Assembly: GCA_022538095.1 (NCBI GenBank)
Contig: JAKYXN010000002.1
Span: 96,661 to 160,660, forward strand
Direction of reading: 5' to 3'
Source of the DNA: Puniceicoccaceae bacterium K14
GTDB lineage: Bacteria; Verrucomicrobiota; Verrucomicrobiia; Opitutales; Opitutaceae
Length of the DNA stretch: 64,000 bases
Every line of letters starts with the position of its first letter. Position 1 is the stretch's first letter. The position numbers and the translations under genes are program-made. Positions 19,706 through 29,051 of this stretch are shown here, in pieces. The notes beneath the pieces were generated by a model. The model ran no database searches and was not told where the DNA came from. It worked only from the letters and a program-made list of their open reading frames with translations.

Positions 19706-21349
19706 TCAATTGAATACAATGGGTGAAAAGAAAAGAATGACGGCGACGAGGAAGGCGACGAGACCGAAGAGGAATCGTTTATATTTCGTGGTCTCTTCTG
19801 CCGTCATGGTAAACTCGTCTGCTGGGATGGCGACGATGTGAGATCTCGCATCGTCCGTTTCGTCGCGCGGGCCGTATTTGCTGATTAACATCATGGAGGC
19901 TGCACATATTAGGACAATGATGGGTGATAGATTTAGATTGTTTTGAAAGTGTGTTGGGAGGAGCGTTTTTAAGTCGGCAAAGAAAGGCACGTTGAGCATG
20001 CAAAAAGAAATGAAGCCTAGGACGCACCCAATGACTAATGTCCAGAAGGCGGCTTTTTCGGTGGATCGTTTGTAGAATAAACCGAACAAAACAGTTATAA
20101 AGACGGCTGGCGCTAAAAAGGCCCAAACAGCGAGGAGGTAATTGAAAAGGCCTTTGAATTCTCGAATGAATGGAGCGATGATCATACAGGCGACCAATAG
20201 CACGATCATGATAATGCGGCCGCTTTTTAGGAGCTCTTTTTCGGATGCGTTCTTCTTGATTTTTGCGAAAAAGTCGAAGGTGAGAAGGGAACCGCAAGCG
20301 CAAAGTCCAGAATCGACACTCGACATGATGGCTGCGAGGAGGCCAGCGAGGCAAACTCCGAGTAGTCCCACTGGCATTACGGTTGTGAGGAGGCTGACGT
20401 AAGCGTTATCTCTAGCGACTAAGCCTTGGTCGGCAAATAGTTGGGCAGCGAGTACTCCGGGAGCTGCGATGAAGAAAAGAGCGCAGACTTTTAGAACACC
20501 TGCGAATAACGCTCCCATTTTTGCATGATATAAGTTGCCTGCGGAGAGTGCCCGTTGCACATAGTCTTGGTCTGTGCAATGTCCGTGAACTCCCAATACG
20601 AAACCGCCTGTGAGCATGGGAAGCCATCCGAAGCTGTGATCCCAAGGGCGGTAGAGGGACCACATGGAGGAACCGGTGGAGACTTCGCGATGGGCGAAAA
20701 CGGCGTCGAGCCCTCCGAGTTCTTTGATTCCGAAAAAGAGAAGCAGGGCGCCTCCGAGCATGAGTACGATCATTTGCACGAAGTCGCAGTAGATCACTGC
20801 TTTTAGGCCTCCCATAAGGGTATAGGCTCCTGCGGCGATGCCGATGAGGAAGATGGCGACCCAATAGAGCATTTCGGAATTTTCCAATTGGTCCCATCCG
20901 AGCAGGTGCGTGAGAACGAGCGCTCCCGCATAGAGAGCAGCGGCGATGTTGCCGAGCACGATCATCATGAGGTTGATGAATGATACGATGGTACGGCACC
21001 GTCCGCTATAGCGTTTTTCGAAGAACTCGGGTGAAGTGGAGAGCTTCAAGCCCATGTAAGTTCTGATGAAAAAAGCAGAGAGGAAGATAAAGCAGACGGC
21101 TCCTACTATTTGAAAGCCGCCTGCTATTATGCCCACTGAGAAGGCAAGCCCAGCCTGCCCGACAAATTGTTGACTAGAGATGTTTGTCGCGAAAAGAGAA
21201 GCGCCTATGAAGGGCCAACGCATGTTGTTTCCAGCAAGGAAGAATTCGCGCCCTCCTTTGGCTTGGCGACGTGATATCCATAATCCTAGACCAATGATGG
21301 CGATAAAGTAGAGAAGGATGACGCTGGAGTCGATGGGGCTTATTTTCAC
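19706..21349 (-). CDS. Sodium:solute symporter (SLC5/SSS family)
   Basis: A 547-residue inner-membrane protein with about 13-14 hydrophobic segments, starting SSVILLYFIAIIGLGLWISR. FFLAGNNMRWPFIGASLFAT and ISSQQFVGQAGLAFSVGI are the hallmark N-terminal SSS motifs, and SSVDSGLCACGSLLTFDFF corresponds to the later sodium-site helix. Family members import sugars or other solutes with Na+. It sits between sulfatase 5 and fucosidase 2 in one operon, so the freed monosaccharide, perhaps fucose, is the inferred cargo. Confidence 0.93.
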   Translation of the reverse strand: MKISPIDSSVILLYFIAIIGLGLWISRRQAKGGREFFLAGNNMRWPFIGASLFATNISSQQFVGQAGLAFSVGIIAGGFQIVGAVCFIFLSAFFIRTYMGLKLSTSPEFFEKRYSGRCRTIVSFINLMMIVLGNIAAALYAGALVLTHLLGWDQLENSEMLYWVAIFLIGIAAGAYTLMGGLKAVIYCDFVQMIVLMLGGALLLFFGIKELGGLDAVFAHREVSTGSSMWSLYRPWDHSFGWLPMLTGGFVLGVHGHCTDQDYVQRALSAGNLYHAKMGALFAGVLKVCALFFIAAPGVLAAQLFADQGLVARDNAYVSLLTTVMPVGLLGVCLAGLLAAIMSSVDSGLCACGSLLTFDFFAKIKKNASEKELLKSGRIIMIVLLVACMIIAPFIREFKGLFNYLLAVWAFLAPAVFITVLFGLFYKRSTEKAAFWTLVIGCVLGFISFCMLNVPFFADLKTLLPTHFQNNLNLSPIIVLICAASMMLISKYGPRDETDDARSHIVAIPADEFTMTAEETTKYKRFLFGLVAFLVAVILFFSPIVFN

Positions 21350-21389
21350 GTATTCAGGTAGTCTTGATTTTGAGTATTCTCGGGGTCGC

Positions 21390-22766
21390 CTAAAGGGAAC
21401 GATACTCGTTACTGGAAGGTGGGATTGTGTCAGTATCGATTGGCATGAATTCGTCTCCTAGACGATCTTGCCAAGAGGCGAGTCGGCGACGAAGTGACAA
21501 AATGATCTGTTTGTTTTGAGGATCGGCACTGAGATTGTTCAGTTCATGGGGGTCTTTTTGTAGGTCAAATAACTCAATGCTGCTTTCTCCATTGACTTGG
21601 TACTCGATGAGTTTCCATTGCTCGTTTCGAATTGTTCTCTGGCAGTCCTTATATAAGCCGAATAGTTCTTTGCGAGCAATTCGCTTTGGAGCTTTTAATT
21701 GAGGGAGGAGACTAATGCTTGTGATATCTGGCGGAATGCTGATCCCGGCTAGTTCAAGTAGGGTGGCAAAGATATCCATTGAATACACGAGGCTTTGGGA
21801 GACTTCGTTTTTTGCAATTCCTGGGCCGGCTATGATTAGAGGTACCCTGAGACTATGTTCGTAGAGGTTTTGCTTTCCGAGTAGGCCGTGGCGACCTAAT
21901 GCGAGACCATGATCGCCCACGTAGACGATGATGGTGTTTTCTTCGACTCCGGTATCTTCTAGCGCTTGCCACACGCGTCCAAGTTGGTCGTCGTGATGGG
22001 ATATCATGCCATAGTAATCTGCGAGGTGCTTCTGGGTGACCTTCGCGGTGAGAGGTTTGGGGGCGAGGGTTTCGTCCCTAACTTCTAGCTCGCCGTTGTC
22101 AAATGCTGGCTCTGGAGCAAAGGCGTCTGGAAGGGATAGATTTTCGTCATCGTACATTTGACGGAATTTGTCTGGAGGCGTTCGAGGATCATGGGGCGAA
22201 GTGAGTGACATCCAGGCAAAGAAAGGGGTCTCTTGGTCTCTCGTAGAAAGGAAATCTATAAGTGAATCGCAGAATATCTCCGTTGAAAATTTGTTTGAGG
22301 TAGTGGGTTGAAGGCCTTGTTCGATTTGATAACGACTCATTACGGGCACTGCGTCGTGGTGGCACATTCCGCCTAGAAATATGTTTTCTCCGAGACTGAA
22401 GGAGCGGAGGAGTGTTTCGGGATCATTGTGCCATTTTCCGGTGAAGAATGTCTCGTATCCACATTTTCCAAATAATTGTGGAGAGGTTGGTAGGTTGGGA
22501 GGAATTGTTACCGAGTCTCCTGCACTTCCACTGGGACGAGGATTAGTGTTTGAACGAAAAGGATGTTGGCCAGTAAGTAAGCAAGCTCTTGCCGGTGAAC
22601 ATACGGGGGCGGTGAGGCTGCCGATGTTGTTAGCTTGACTGAAGCGAGTGCCTTTTCGAGCGAGTGTATCCAAATTTGGAGTTTTTACATCTGGATGCCC
22701 AGCGACGCCGAACGCATCGAATTGATGGTCGTCTGGCATTATTACTAAAATATTAGGTCGTGGCAT
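21390..22766 (-). CDS. Sulfatase 5 (S1 family, Cys type), no signal peptide
   Basis: 458 residues. It begins directly with the sulfatase fold (MPRPNILVIMPDDHQFDAFG) and has no export signal, unlike the other four. The activation motif is C56-S-P-A-R in APVCSPARACLLTGQHP. VYVGDHGLALGRHGLLGKQN places it in a choline-/iduronate-sulfatase-like subgroup. No in-frame upstream start would supply a signal, so it may act in the cytoplasm on imported sulfated sugar, or leave by an unrecognised route. It is first in the leftward operon. Confidence 0.92.
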   Translation of the reverse strand: MPRPNILVIMPDDHQFDAFGVAGHPDVKTPNLDTLARKGTRFSQANNIGSLTAPVCSPARACLLTGQHPFRSNTNPRPSGSAGDSVTIPPNLPTSPQLFGKCGYETFFTGKWHNDPETLLRSFSLGENIFLGGMCHHDAVPVMSRYQIEQGLQPTTSNKFSTEIFCDSLIDFLSTRDQETPFFAWMSLTSPHDPRTPPDKFRQMYDDENLSLPDAFAPEPAFDNGELEVRDETLAPKPLTAKVTQKHLADYYGMISHHDDQLGRVWQALEDTGVEENTIIVYVGDHGLALGRHGLLGKQNLYEHSLRVPLIIAGPGIAKNEVSQSLVYSMDIFATLLELAGISIPPDITSISLLPQLKAPKRIARKELFGLYKDCQRTIRNEQWKLIEYQVNGESSIELFDLQKDPHELNNLSADPQNKQIILSLRRRLASWQDRLGDEFMPIDTDTIPPSSNEYRSL

Positions 22767-22853
22767 TCTTCGTGAAATGGCTCATGGCGGAAAGAGGGGT
22801 AAAGCGAGTTATCGCGAGCATGTATTCGAGTTGAAGGCACACAACTACTTAGC

Positions 22854-22869
22854 TGGTTAATCAGTTAAA
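22854..22869 (+). promoter_or_regulatory. Operator-like element, copy 1
   Basis: TGGTTAATCAGTTAAA. It is 16 of 16 identical to the reverse complement of 23024-23039. The core TTAA-N4-TTAA is an imperfect dyad as expected for a LacI- or GntR-type dimer. It lies 88-103 bases upstream of the sulfatase 5 start. Confidence 0.6.
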
Positions 22870-23023
22870 TGGATTCGAATTCGATTAGTCGGGATTGAAA
22901 TTCTGACGGCAGCGAGTCTAAATATTTTTAGCGTTAAGGGGCCCCTCTCTAATGAGTAAGAAGGCACTAGGAAAAGGGGGAGGTTGTTTGTTTGCTGGCG
23001 AATTGACCTTTGGGTGGCATTCG

Positions 23024-23039
23024 TTTAACTGATTAACCA
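23024..23039 (-). promoter_or_regulatory. Operator-like element, copy 2 (inverted)
   Basis: TTTAACTGATTAACCA, the exact reverse complement of 22854-22869, with centres 170 bases apart. Each divergent gene thus has one copy in the same orientation relative to its own start. Two sites at this spacing would allow DNA looping. Confidence 0.6.
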
Positions 23040-23273
23040 ACGGTAGCCTCGCTTATGATACAAATTAGTTTTTGTTTTATGGTGTCACTACTTGTTTACC
23101 TCTCACTACTCCTTATACCTATGAAGTTGTGTTGTTAGATTTAGCCTTACCCTAGCTTTGCTGGCGGCTTTGAATTTTAACAGACTGACTGAGTAGGTAG
23201 TCGCGTCTCGAAAAGCGACAGTGCGTACGAGTGTGTACAGTAAAAACATATCAATAACTAAACTATAAATACT

Positions 23274-25457
23274 ATGCGTAAAAAGATTACCCCGCTTATA
23301 ACGGCTTCGCTGTTGTTAACTACTTGTAGCTCTTTGCTTGGTCAGGACGACGATGGAGAAGTCTTTGAACTCAGCCCGTTTGAGGTTAATTCTGAAGGTG
23401 ATATTGGTTACCGAGCTGCTAATTCAGTATCCATGACGCGTACGAATACGGCCCTTCATGATTTACCAATCTCTGTGAGCGTTGTTACAAGCTCGCTAAT
23501 TGAGGATACAGGGGCTTTGGAGCTAGAAGACACTGCAAATTACGTGAGCAATGTTAACCTTGGCGGTCAAAGAAGTACGAGTGGTGTCAGCGCAAACCTG
23601 TTTACAATTAGAGGGTTCGCGTCTGGTTTGGTTTTGAGAAATGGGAATGTGCAAAATTTTAGGTTTGGGGATTTGGCATTTGTAGATCGTGTTGAAATTA
23701 TCAAGGGTCCGACTTCTTTATATGGCGAAACTAGCCCAGGAGGCTTTACGAATGTTACGACGAAAAAAGCTCAATTTACCGATTTCACTACAGCTTCATT
23801 TCAGGTTGGGTCCTACGATCATTTCCGTACGACATTGGACGTTAATAGGAAATTGAACGATAAAACTGCTGTAAGAGTATTGGCTGTTCATCAATCCAAT
23901 GAGGAGGACGAACAGAATATAGAAAATGAACGTAATGCATTCTTGCTGAATTTGATCCATACACCAGACGATAAGACGCGCTTATGGTTTGATATGACCT
24001 ATCAAGATGATGATGGAAATCAGCAGCGAAATCCTTTTCCTTTTGAAAGCGTGACCTCGGGAGATCCCATTGATTTGCCAGATGGCTTTACTTTAACGAA
24101 CTCGGGTGATACTTCGACAAACGAAGATATCTATTTCGAGTTAGGTCTCGAACGATCGTTCAGTGAGAGCTTATCAGCCCAATTAACTTGGTCGCACAAT
24201 GAGTTAGAAAGACGTTTTCATACGACATTCAATGGAGCGTTTGCTTCTGTTGATGAAGAGACTGGATTGTTTCGAGTTCCTCGTTGGCCAGGTGTCGATT
24301 ATGTAGATCTGGATGCGGATACGATTTCAGGAAATCTATTATGGTTGGTTGAGCAGGAGAGTTTTAAGAATGAAATGATACTAAGCGTTCGCGACTCCAG
24401 CTCGGAAACCTTGGGTGGCAATTTCATTTATTTTGGCGATGTCACGGAGTCGTTTCCAGAGTTCTCACCGTTTAAGCTGATTACGGATGACCAACCGGAA
24501 AGTTTTTCTGATTTCAATGTGTCGGTGGATCAAATTTTCGACTTCCTCGGTGTGGATATAGATAGCGAGCCGGTAAATAAAAGCAGGACCAGAGTCTATG
24601 GAATTACTGATCGTATCTCATTCATGGATGATAAGTTATCTTTTCTTGCTGGAGTCCGTCGTACAGAAATAGATACGCCTTCAATTACTGAGGACACGTT
24701 CCAGCTTGGAGGTAATTACAAGGTATCAAAAGGTGTATCTTTGTTTGCTGGATATGCTGAGGGGTTTCAGAGTAACGGTTTTGATAATGATAACAACGTT
24801 CGCCCACCATTGTTCTCAGAGTCACTAGAGTTTGGTTTCAAATTTGATTTGGTAGAGTCTGGTTTAGGGGGGCACATCGCTCACTATACCATTACTCAAA
24901 AAAATATTGTCAACCAAGGCATTTTTGGAGTTGACGGCGTTACTGAGACGGTTTCTGGAGAGCAGGAGTCAAATGGTATAGAGGTGGAGTTTTATTATAC
25001 TCCAGTTGGAAATGAAAATTTATCGTTTATATTTGGATACTTTAATCAAGATGCAGATGTTACAAGTGAGCTTGGTGTTGTGGTTGACGATGAAGGCAAC
25101 TCTATTGAGGAAGATAGATCAGGCCGAACGCTAATGGGATCTTCTCCAAATGGACTGAATATATGGAGCAAGTACAAATTTGTTGATGGTCCGCTTGCGG
25201 GTCTGAGTGTGTCGGGAGGTTTTTGGTGGCGAGAGGGTCCTATTCCTCAATTCCCTGATTATAATCGTAGGGAGTTGGTTCAGGAGGATGATATCAATGG
25301 GGTAGATCTTACTTTGGGATATGAAACGGTCATGTTCGGAAAGGATACTTATTGGTCGCTGAACATTCGAAATGTAACGGATGAATATTACCTCAAGCAA
25401 CGTGGTCTGTACAGTGATCCTATAGCTGTGAAATTGTCGGCTAGGATAAATTTTTAG
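23274..25457 (+). CDS. TonB-dependent outer-membrane receptor
   Basis: 727 residues with a signal peptide (ending SSLLGQ) and an N-terminal FELSPFEVNSEGDIGY segment resembling the TonB-box region seen in Opitutales receptors. A plug domain (DLPISVSVVTSSLIEDTGA, TIRGFASG, DRVEIIKGPTSLYGETSPGG) and a 22-strand-type barrel ending in a terminal Phe (AVKLSARINF) follow. There is no SusC-type N-terminal extension and no SusD gene nearby, so it is a classical receptor. Its context, divergent from the sulfatase/symporter/fucosidase operon, implies oligosaccharide import rather than siderophore uptake. Confidence 0.93.
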   Translation: MRKKITPLITASLLLTTCSSLLGQDDDGEVFELSPFEVNSEGDIGYRAANSVSMTRTNTALHDLPISVSVVTSSLIEDTGALELEDTANYVSNVNLGGQRSTSGVSANLFTIRGFASGLVLRNGNVQNFRFGDLAFVDRVEIIKGPTSLYGETSPGGFTNVTTKKAQFTDFTTASFQVGSYDHFRTTLDVNRKLNDKTAVRVLAVHQSNEEDEQNIENERNAFLLNLIHTPDDKTRLWFDMTYQDDDGNQQRNPFPFESVTSGDPIDLPDGFTLTNSGDTSTNEDIYFELGLERSFSESLSAQLTWSHNELERRFHTTFNGAFASVDEETGLFRVPRWPGVDYVDLDADTISGNLLWLVEQESFKNEMILSVRDSSSETLGGNFIYFGDVTESFPEFSPFKLITDDQPESFSDFNVSVDQIFDFLGVDIDSEPVNKSRTRVYGITDRISFMDDKLSFLAGVRRTEIDTPSITEDTFQLGGNYKVSKGVSLFAGYAEGFQSNGFDNDNNVRPPLFSESLEFGFKFDLVESGLGGHIAHYTITQKNIVNQGIFGVDGVTETVSGEQESNGIEVEFYYTPVGNENLSFIFGYFNQDADVTSELGVVVDDEGNSIEEDRSGRTLMGSSPNGLNIWSKYKFVDGPLAGLSVSGGFWWREGPIPQFPDYNRRELVQEDDINGVDLTLGYETVMFGKDTYWSLNIRNVTDEYYLKQRGLYSDPIAVKLSARINF

Positions 25458-25512
25458 CCATGGTTTCTGAAGGAGTTATCTTCGACTGAAGCTATTTTTA
25501 TTTCGAGTAATT

Positions 25513-25552
25513 GGGGCGCCTTTTGTTGGATGGGCGTCCCATTTCTTTTTAG
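25513..25552 (+). terminator. Intrinsic terminator after TonB receptor
   Basis: An eight-pair stem GGGGCGCC (25513-25520) / GGCGTCCC (25533-25540), with one G-U pair, is followed by ATTTCTTTTT. Confidence 0.7.
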
Positions 25553-25628
25553 TGGGCGAACTCGTTAGTGCCACATTTTGTATGAATCGAGATTGATTCC
25601 ATGAAGCGGCCCGTGTTTATTAGTTCGT

Positions 25629-27032
25629 ATGGAGTCTGAGACACCTACTGATTTTCTATCCACTGCCTTGGATTTTCTGGATGGAATATGGATGACAATC
25701 GCGGATGCGTTTGATGTGCAAAGTCTTGCGTTGGAGCTGGCAGTTGTTGTGGGAGTGTTCGGAGCCGCGTTTGTACTAACTCTAGTATTAAAGCCATTTT
25801 GTGTTCGAGTGACGGAGGCGATTGAGGAACGCGATGATTGGGTTGAGGGTGTGGTCGACTGGTTGGCGGATAATTTGTTTCGTTTCTTGTTGGCGGGGCT
25901 GTTGTGGGCAGCTGCGGTGTCGTTGGGTTATTTTGATGGCGGCAGCCAGACTCCTGGTGATGGAAACTTGGATGCGAGTACACATTCTAGTAGTTTTATC
26001 TTGGTGCGTACGGTGGCGAGTCTGGCAACTTTGGTTTTAGTTTCGGGAGCTTTGCCGAGGCACTTGCGTCGAACGTTGCCATACAAGGTAGCGTTTTTTG
26101 TTTTGGCGATTTGTTTGGGACTGAATTTGATCGGTCTGTGGGCGCCGGTTCATGATGGCTTGGGCGAGATGAAACTGTTGCCGTTGAGCGAGTCGACCGA
26201 GACCCGCGTAACAGTGCTTTCACTACTGAAAGGGATTTTGGCGATTATGATCATGATTCCTTTGTGTCGCTGGCTATTGAGGATTTTGGATAGCCGGATT
26301 GGAAAGATGGGTGAGGTGTCGCCGGTGTTGCGAGTTTTGATTTCGAAGTTCGTAAGCGTGTTGGTGATTATCGTGGCGATTTTGTTTGGTATCAGTTCCT
26401 TGGGCGTCAACTTGTCGGCTTTGGCAGTTCTAGGTGGAGCAGTTGGTTTGGGTCTTGGTTTTGGTTTTCAGAAAGTTGTATCCAATTTGATTAGTGGAGT
26501 GATTTTGTTGACGGATCGTTCTATTAAGCCGGGGGATGTGATTGAGGTAGATGATACCTATGGTTGGATTAATAAATTGAGCGCTCGTTATGTCTCTGTG
26601 ATTACGCGTGATGGGACGGAGCACCTGATTCCGAATGAAACGTTGATCACTGAGAAAGTGACGAATTGGTCGTTTTCGGACGACAAGGTTCGAGTAAAGA
26701 TCCCGTTTGGGGTAGGTTATAACTCGGATCCGCACGATGTGCAGAAGTTGGCTATTCAAGCGGCGAAACCCTTGCCGCGAGTTCTGTCTGATAAGGAGCC
26801 GGTTTGTTGGCTCACTGAGTTTGGCGATAACTCAATCAACTTTGAGTTGAGAATTTGGATACGAGATCCGGAAAAGGGCGTGGTAAATCTAAAGAGCGCA
26901 ATTTACATGCGTTTGTGGGATCTTTTTAAGAAGCATGGAATTGAGATCCCGTATCCACAGCGAGATTTGCACATTCGAGGTTCGGTGCCGCTTGAAGTTA
27001 AGGTCAAGCGAGATGGGCAAAGGGATTACTGA
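25629..27032 (+). CDS. Mechanosensitive channel, MscS family
   Basis: 467-residue inner-membrane protein with about five predicted hydrophobic segments before the pore helix. The conserved MscS pore and beta domain reads GGAVGLGLGFGFQKVVSNLI then LLTDRSIKPGDVIEV and GWINKLSARYVSVITRDGTE. The cytoplasmic domain ends PYPQRDLHI, as in YbdG/MscK-like members. It protects against hypo-osmotic shock by releasing solutes. Its stop overlaps the convergent SGNH hydrolase by seven bases. Confidence 0.92.
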   Translation: MESETPTDFLSTALDFLDGIWMTIADAFDVQSLALELAVVVGVFGAAFVLTLVLKPFCVRVTEAIEERDDWVEGVVDWLADNLFRFLLAGLLWAAAVSLGYFDGGSQTPGDGNLDASTHSSSFILVRTVASLATLVLVSGALPRHLRRTLPYKVAFFVLAICLGLNLIGLWAPVHDGLGEMKLLPLSESTETRVTVLSLLKGILAIMIMIPLCRWLLRILDSRIGKMGEVSPVLRVLISKFVSVLVIIVAILFGISSLGVNLSALAVLGGAVGLGLGFGFQKVVSNLISGVILLTDRSIKPGDVIEVDDTYGWINKLSARYVSVITRDGTEHLIPNETLITEKVTNWSFSDDKVRVKIPFGVGYNSDPHDVQKLAIQAAKPLPRVLSDKEPVCWLTEFGDNSINFELRIWIRDPEKGVVNLKSAIYMRLWDLFKKHGIEIPYPQRDLHIRGSVPLEVKVKRDGQRDY

Positions 27033-27781
27033 GGAAAAACATATTTCTCGAGCGAGGCGTTCCAATGTTGGTAGCCTGTTTTGTTAAGGTGAAGCGTGTC
27101 GAATGAGTATTCGGCTTTGATGTATTTGCCATCTCGGAAATAGGTGTCGCAATCGAATAGAGTTACGAGTGGATTCTCTATGGCTCGCAGTTGATCGTTG
27201 GCCGCGTCGACGGATTGGTTAACTTTGTCTGACCAAAGTGGGATTCTTTGGAATTCGATGGGTGCTGGGGTTAGGATCGTTGTCAGGATTACTCGGATAC
27301 CTTGGTTTGTTAGTTGGTCGCAAATTGTTTTGATGTTGTCGACGCAGTCTTGGGTTATTTTTTCTTGGAGTTGCGGTAGGACGCCTATGGCTTTGAGGTC
27401 GTTGACGCCTGCTTGAAAAATTACGGTATCGGGTTTGAGCTCTAGCACGTCGTCATTGATTCGTTCGAGGATTTGAGCAGTGGTTTCTCCGCCTATTCCG
27501 CGGTCTATGATTTCTGTATTCGCCCATTGGGGTAGGGGGTCCCACTGGCTGCATTTGGAATCTCCATAGAGAATGATCCTTTGGGTGCCATCTTTCTTGG
27601 GTGCGAGCTTTGCGTTTCCGTTAGCGTGTTGTCGATCGACTGCAGTGAGGCGGATGTGTTGTTCGCGGGTATAGAATTCTTTGGCTTTCTTGAAGACGGC
27701 GAAGTTCGCGGTGACGGATATGCCTAGAAGTAGCGTTAAAATTGCTAACAAGGATATTTGAAAGATTGAATACTGGCTCAT
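27026..27781 (-). CDS. SGNH/GDSL-type hydrolase, membrane-anchored
   Basis: 251 residues. One N-terminal hydrophobic segment (residues 8-29) is probably an uncleaved anchor or signal. Block I is RIILYGDSKCSQWDP (catalytic Ser in GDS), block II GGETTAQILERIND, block III FQAGVNDLKA, and block V FDTLHLNKTGYQHW (Asp and His). The family removes acyl or other ester groups from lipids or glycans. The specific substrate is unknown. Confidence 0.88.
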   Translation of the reverse strand: MSQYSIFQISLLAILTLLLGISVTANFAVFKKAKEFYTREQHIRLTAVDRQHANGNAKLAPKKDGTQRIILYGDSKCSQWDPLPQWANTEIIDRGIGGETTAQILERINDDVLELKPDTVIFQAGVNDLKAIGVLPQLQEKITQDCVDNIKTICDQLTNQGIRVILTTILTPAPIEFQRIPLWSDKVNQSVDAANDQLRAIENPLVTLFDCDTYFRDGKYIKAEYSFDTLHLNKTGYQHWNASLEKYVFPQ

Positions 27782-27885
27782 GCTTGTGATGTTTGAATCT
27801 TATTGGCTCAGCGGCTCTCCCGGCGGTCGAGGCCTATTTTTAGAGAAGTATGATGCAGGGTGGGATGTGTGCAATGGGAAATAAA

Positions 27886-27915
27886 AAAGCGTTTCTGATT
27901 ATTCAGAAACGCTTT
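27886..27915 (-). terminator. Intrinsic terminator after mdh
   Basis: A perfect 13-pair stem (27886-27898 with 27903-27915, TTAT loop). Read on the minus strand it is followed by a run of U (TTTTTTAT), so it ends the leftward mdh transcript. Confidence 0.88.
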
Positions 27916-27940
27916 GGAGTTTATAAAATTGTGAGAGAGC

Positions 27941-28921
27941 TTAGAGGAGGTCTGAAACCATGGTCTTCTCTTCGGAGAGTTCAGCTTCGGTCGCTTTGAT
28001 TTTTTCTTGGCTGAATTCGTTGAGCTCGATGCCTTCGACAACGTTCAATTTGCTACCATCGCTTTTGATTGGGTAGGAGTAGATGAGACCTTTTTCAATA
28101 CCGTATTGACCGTCGGAGCAAATGCCCACGCTGAATACATCGTCTGCAGCGGTTGGGGTGATGATGTTTCTAACCGTATCGATGGCTGCGTTGGCAGCGG
28201 ATGCTGCAGAAGAGGAACCGCGAGCTTTGATGATGGCTGCTCCGCGTTGTTGAACGGTTGGAATGAAAGTGTCCTTGTACCATGCTTCGTCTGTAATGAC
28301 TTCTGTGGCGGGCTTGCCCGAGATTGTCGTGTCGAAGTAGTTCGGATACATCGTGGAAGAGTGGTTGCCCCAGATTGCCAAGTTCTTGACGTCAGTCGTG
28401 TCCACCCCTGCCTTGAGGGCGAGTTGGGTTTTGGCACGATTTTCATCGAGCTGAGTCATGGCAAACCATCGATCGGCTGGGATGTCAGGAGCATTGTTCA
28501 TTGCGATAAGGCAATTTGTATTGCACGGGTTTCCAACTACAAGAGTGCGTATATCTGACGCTGCGTTGTTTTGGATGGCCTTTCCTTGGCTCGTGAAAAT
28601 TTTTCCGTTGATCCCGAGGAGGTCTTTACGCTCCATCCCGGCTTTGCGTGGAACGCTTCCGACGAGGAGGGCCCAGCTGGCACTGTCAAAACCTTCATTC
28701 AAATCGGATGTGGGTACGATGCCTTTTAGGAGGGGAAAAGCGCAATCTTGGAGCTCCATGACTACTCCTTCGAGCGTCTTCATAGCTGGTTCGATCTCGA
28801 TCAATCGAAGGATAACTGGTTGGTCGGGACCGAGAAGTTGCCCTGCAGCGATGCGGAACAACAAAGAATAACCGATTTGGCCGGCGGCGCCGGTAACTGC
28901 AACGTGAACGGGTGTTTTCAT
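27941..28921 (-). CDS. mdh: Malate dehydrogenase
   Basis: 326 residues, the usual length of the ~328-residue bacterial/cytosolic-type enzyme. NAD-binding [19 protein letters not shown] opens the protein. [12 protein letters not shown] carries the substrate-binding Arg residues, VVGNPCNTN the dinucleotide-side Asn, and WGNHSST the catalytic His. It interconverts malate and oxaloacetate in the TCA cycle. It appears monocistronic, with its own terminator downstream and another terminator upstream. Confidence 0.97.
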   Translation of the reverse strand: MKTPVHVAVTGAAGQIGYSLLFRIAAGQLLGPDQPVILRLIEIEPAMKTLEGVVMELQDCAFPLLKGIVPTSDLNEGFDSASWALLVGSVPRKAGMERKDLLGINGKIFTSQGKAIQNNAASDIRTLVVGNPCNTNCLIAMNNAPDIPADRWFAMTQLDENRAKTQLALKAGVDTTDVKNLAIWGNHSSTMYPNYFDTTISGKPATEVITDEAWYKDTFIPTVQQRGAAIIKARGSSSAASAANAAIDTVRNIITPTAADDVFSVGICSDGQYGIEKGLIYSYPIKSDGSKLNVVEGIELNEFSQEKIKATEAELSEEKTMVSDLL

Positions 28922-28992
28922 AACTCTAGGGAATTTATTATCTGTTTTATTGTAAGGCGATGAAATTTGGGGTTTGGGCTGTGATCATTAAA

Positions 28993-29018
28993 AAAGCCTA
29001 ATCGCTAGATTAGGCTTT
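28993..29018 (-). terminator. Intrinsic terminator after DAHP synthase
   Basis: An 11-pair perfect stem (28993-29003 with 29008-29018, GCTA loop). On the minus strand it is followed by TTTTTT, ending the leftward DAHP synthase transcript. Confidence 0.87.
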
Positions 29019-29051
29019 GTAATTGATTTGGAGGGAAGGGAAAGAATTTTA

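Larger units (their letters stand above)
22767..23273. promoter_or_regulatory. Divergent control region between sulfatase 5 operon and TonB receptor
   Basis: 507 bases without a gene between divergent transcripts. It contains two inverted copies of a 16-bp sequence (listed separately). The receptor's leader just before 23274 is AT-rich with no Shine-Dalgarno sequence, as is common in this window. Confidence 0.6.

Noticed and set aside
19779..20999. Long antisense-type frames of 191 and 195 residues inside the symporter gene
   Set aside because: Arg/His/Pro-rich composition of an alternate frame of the same-strand symporter, which has clear family motifs.
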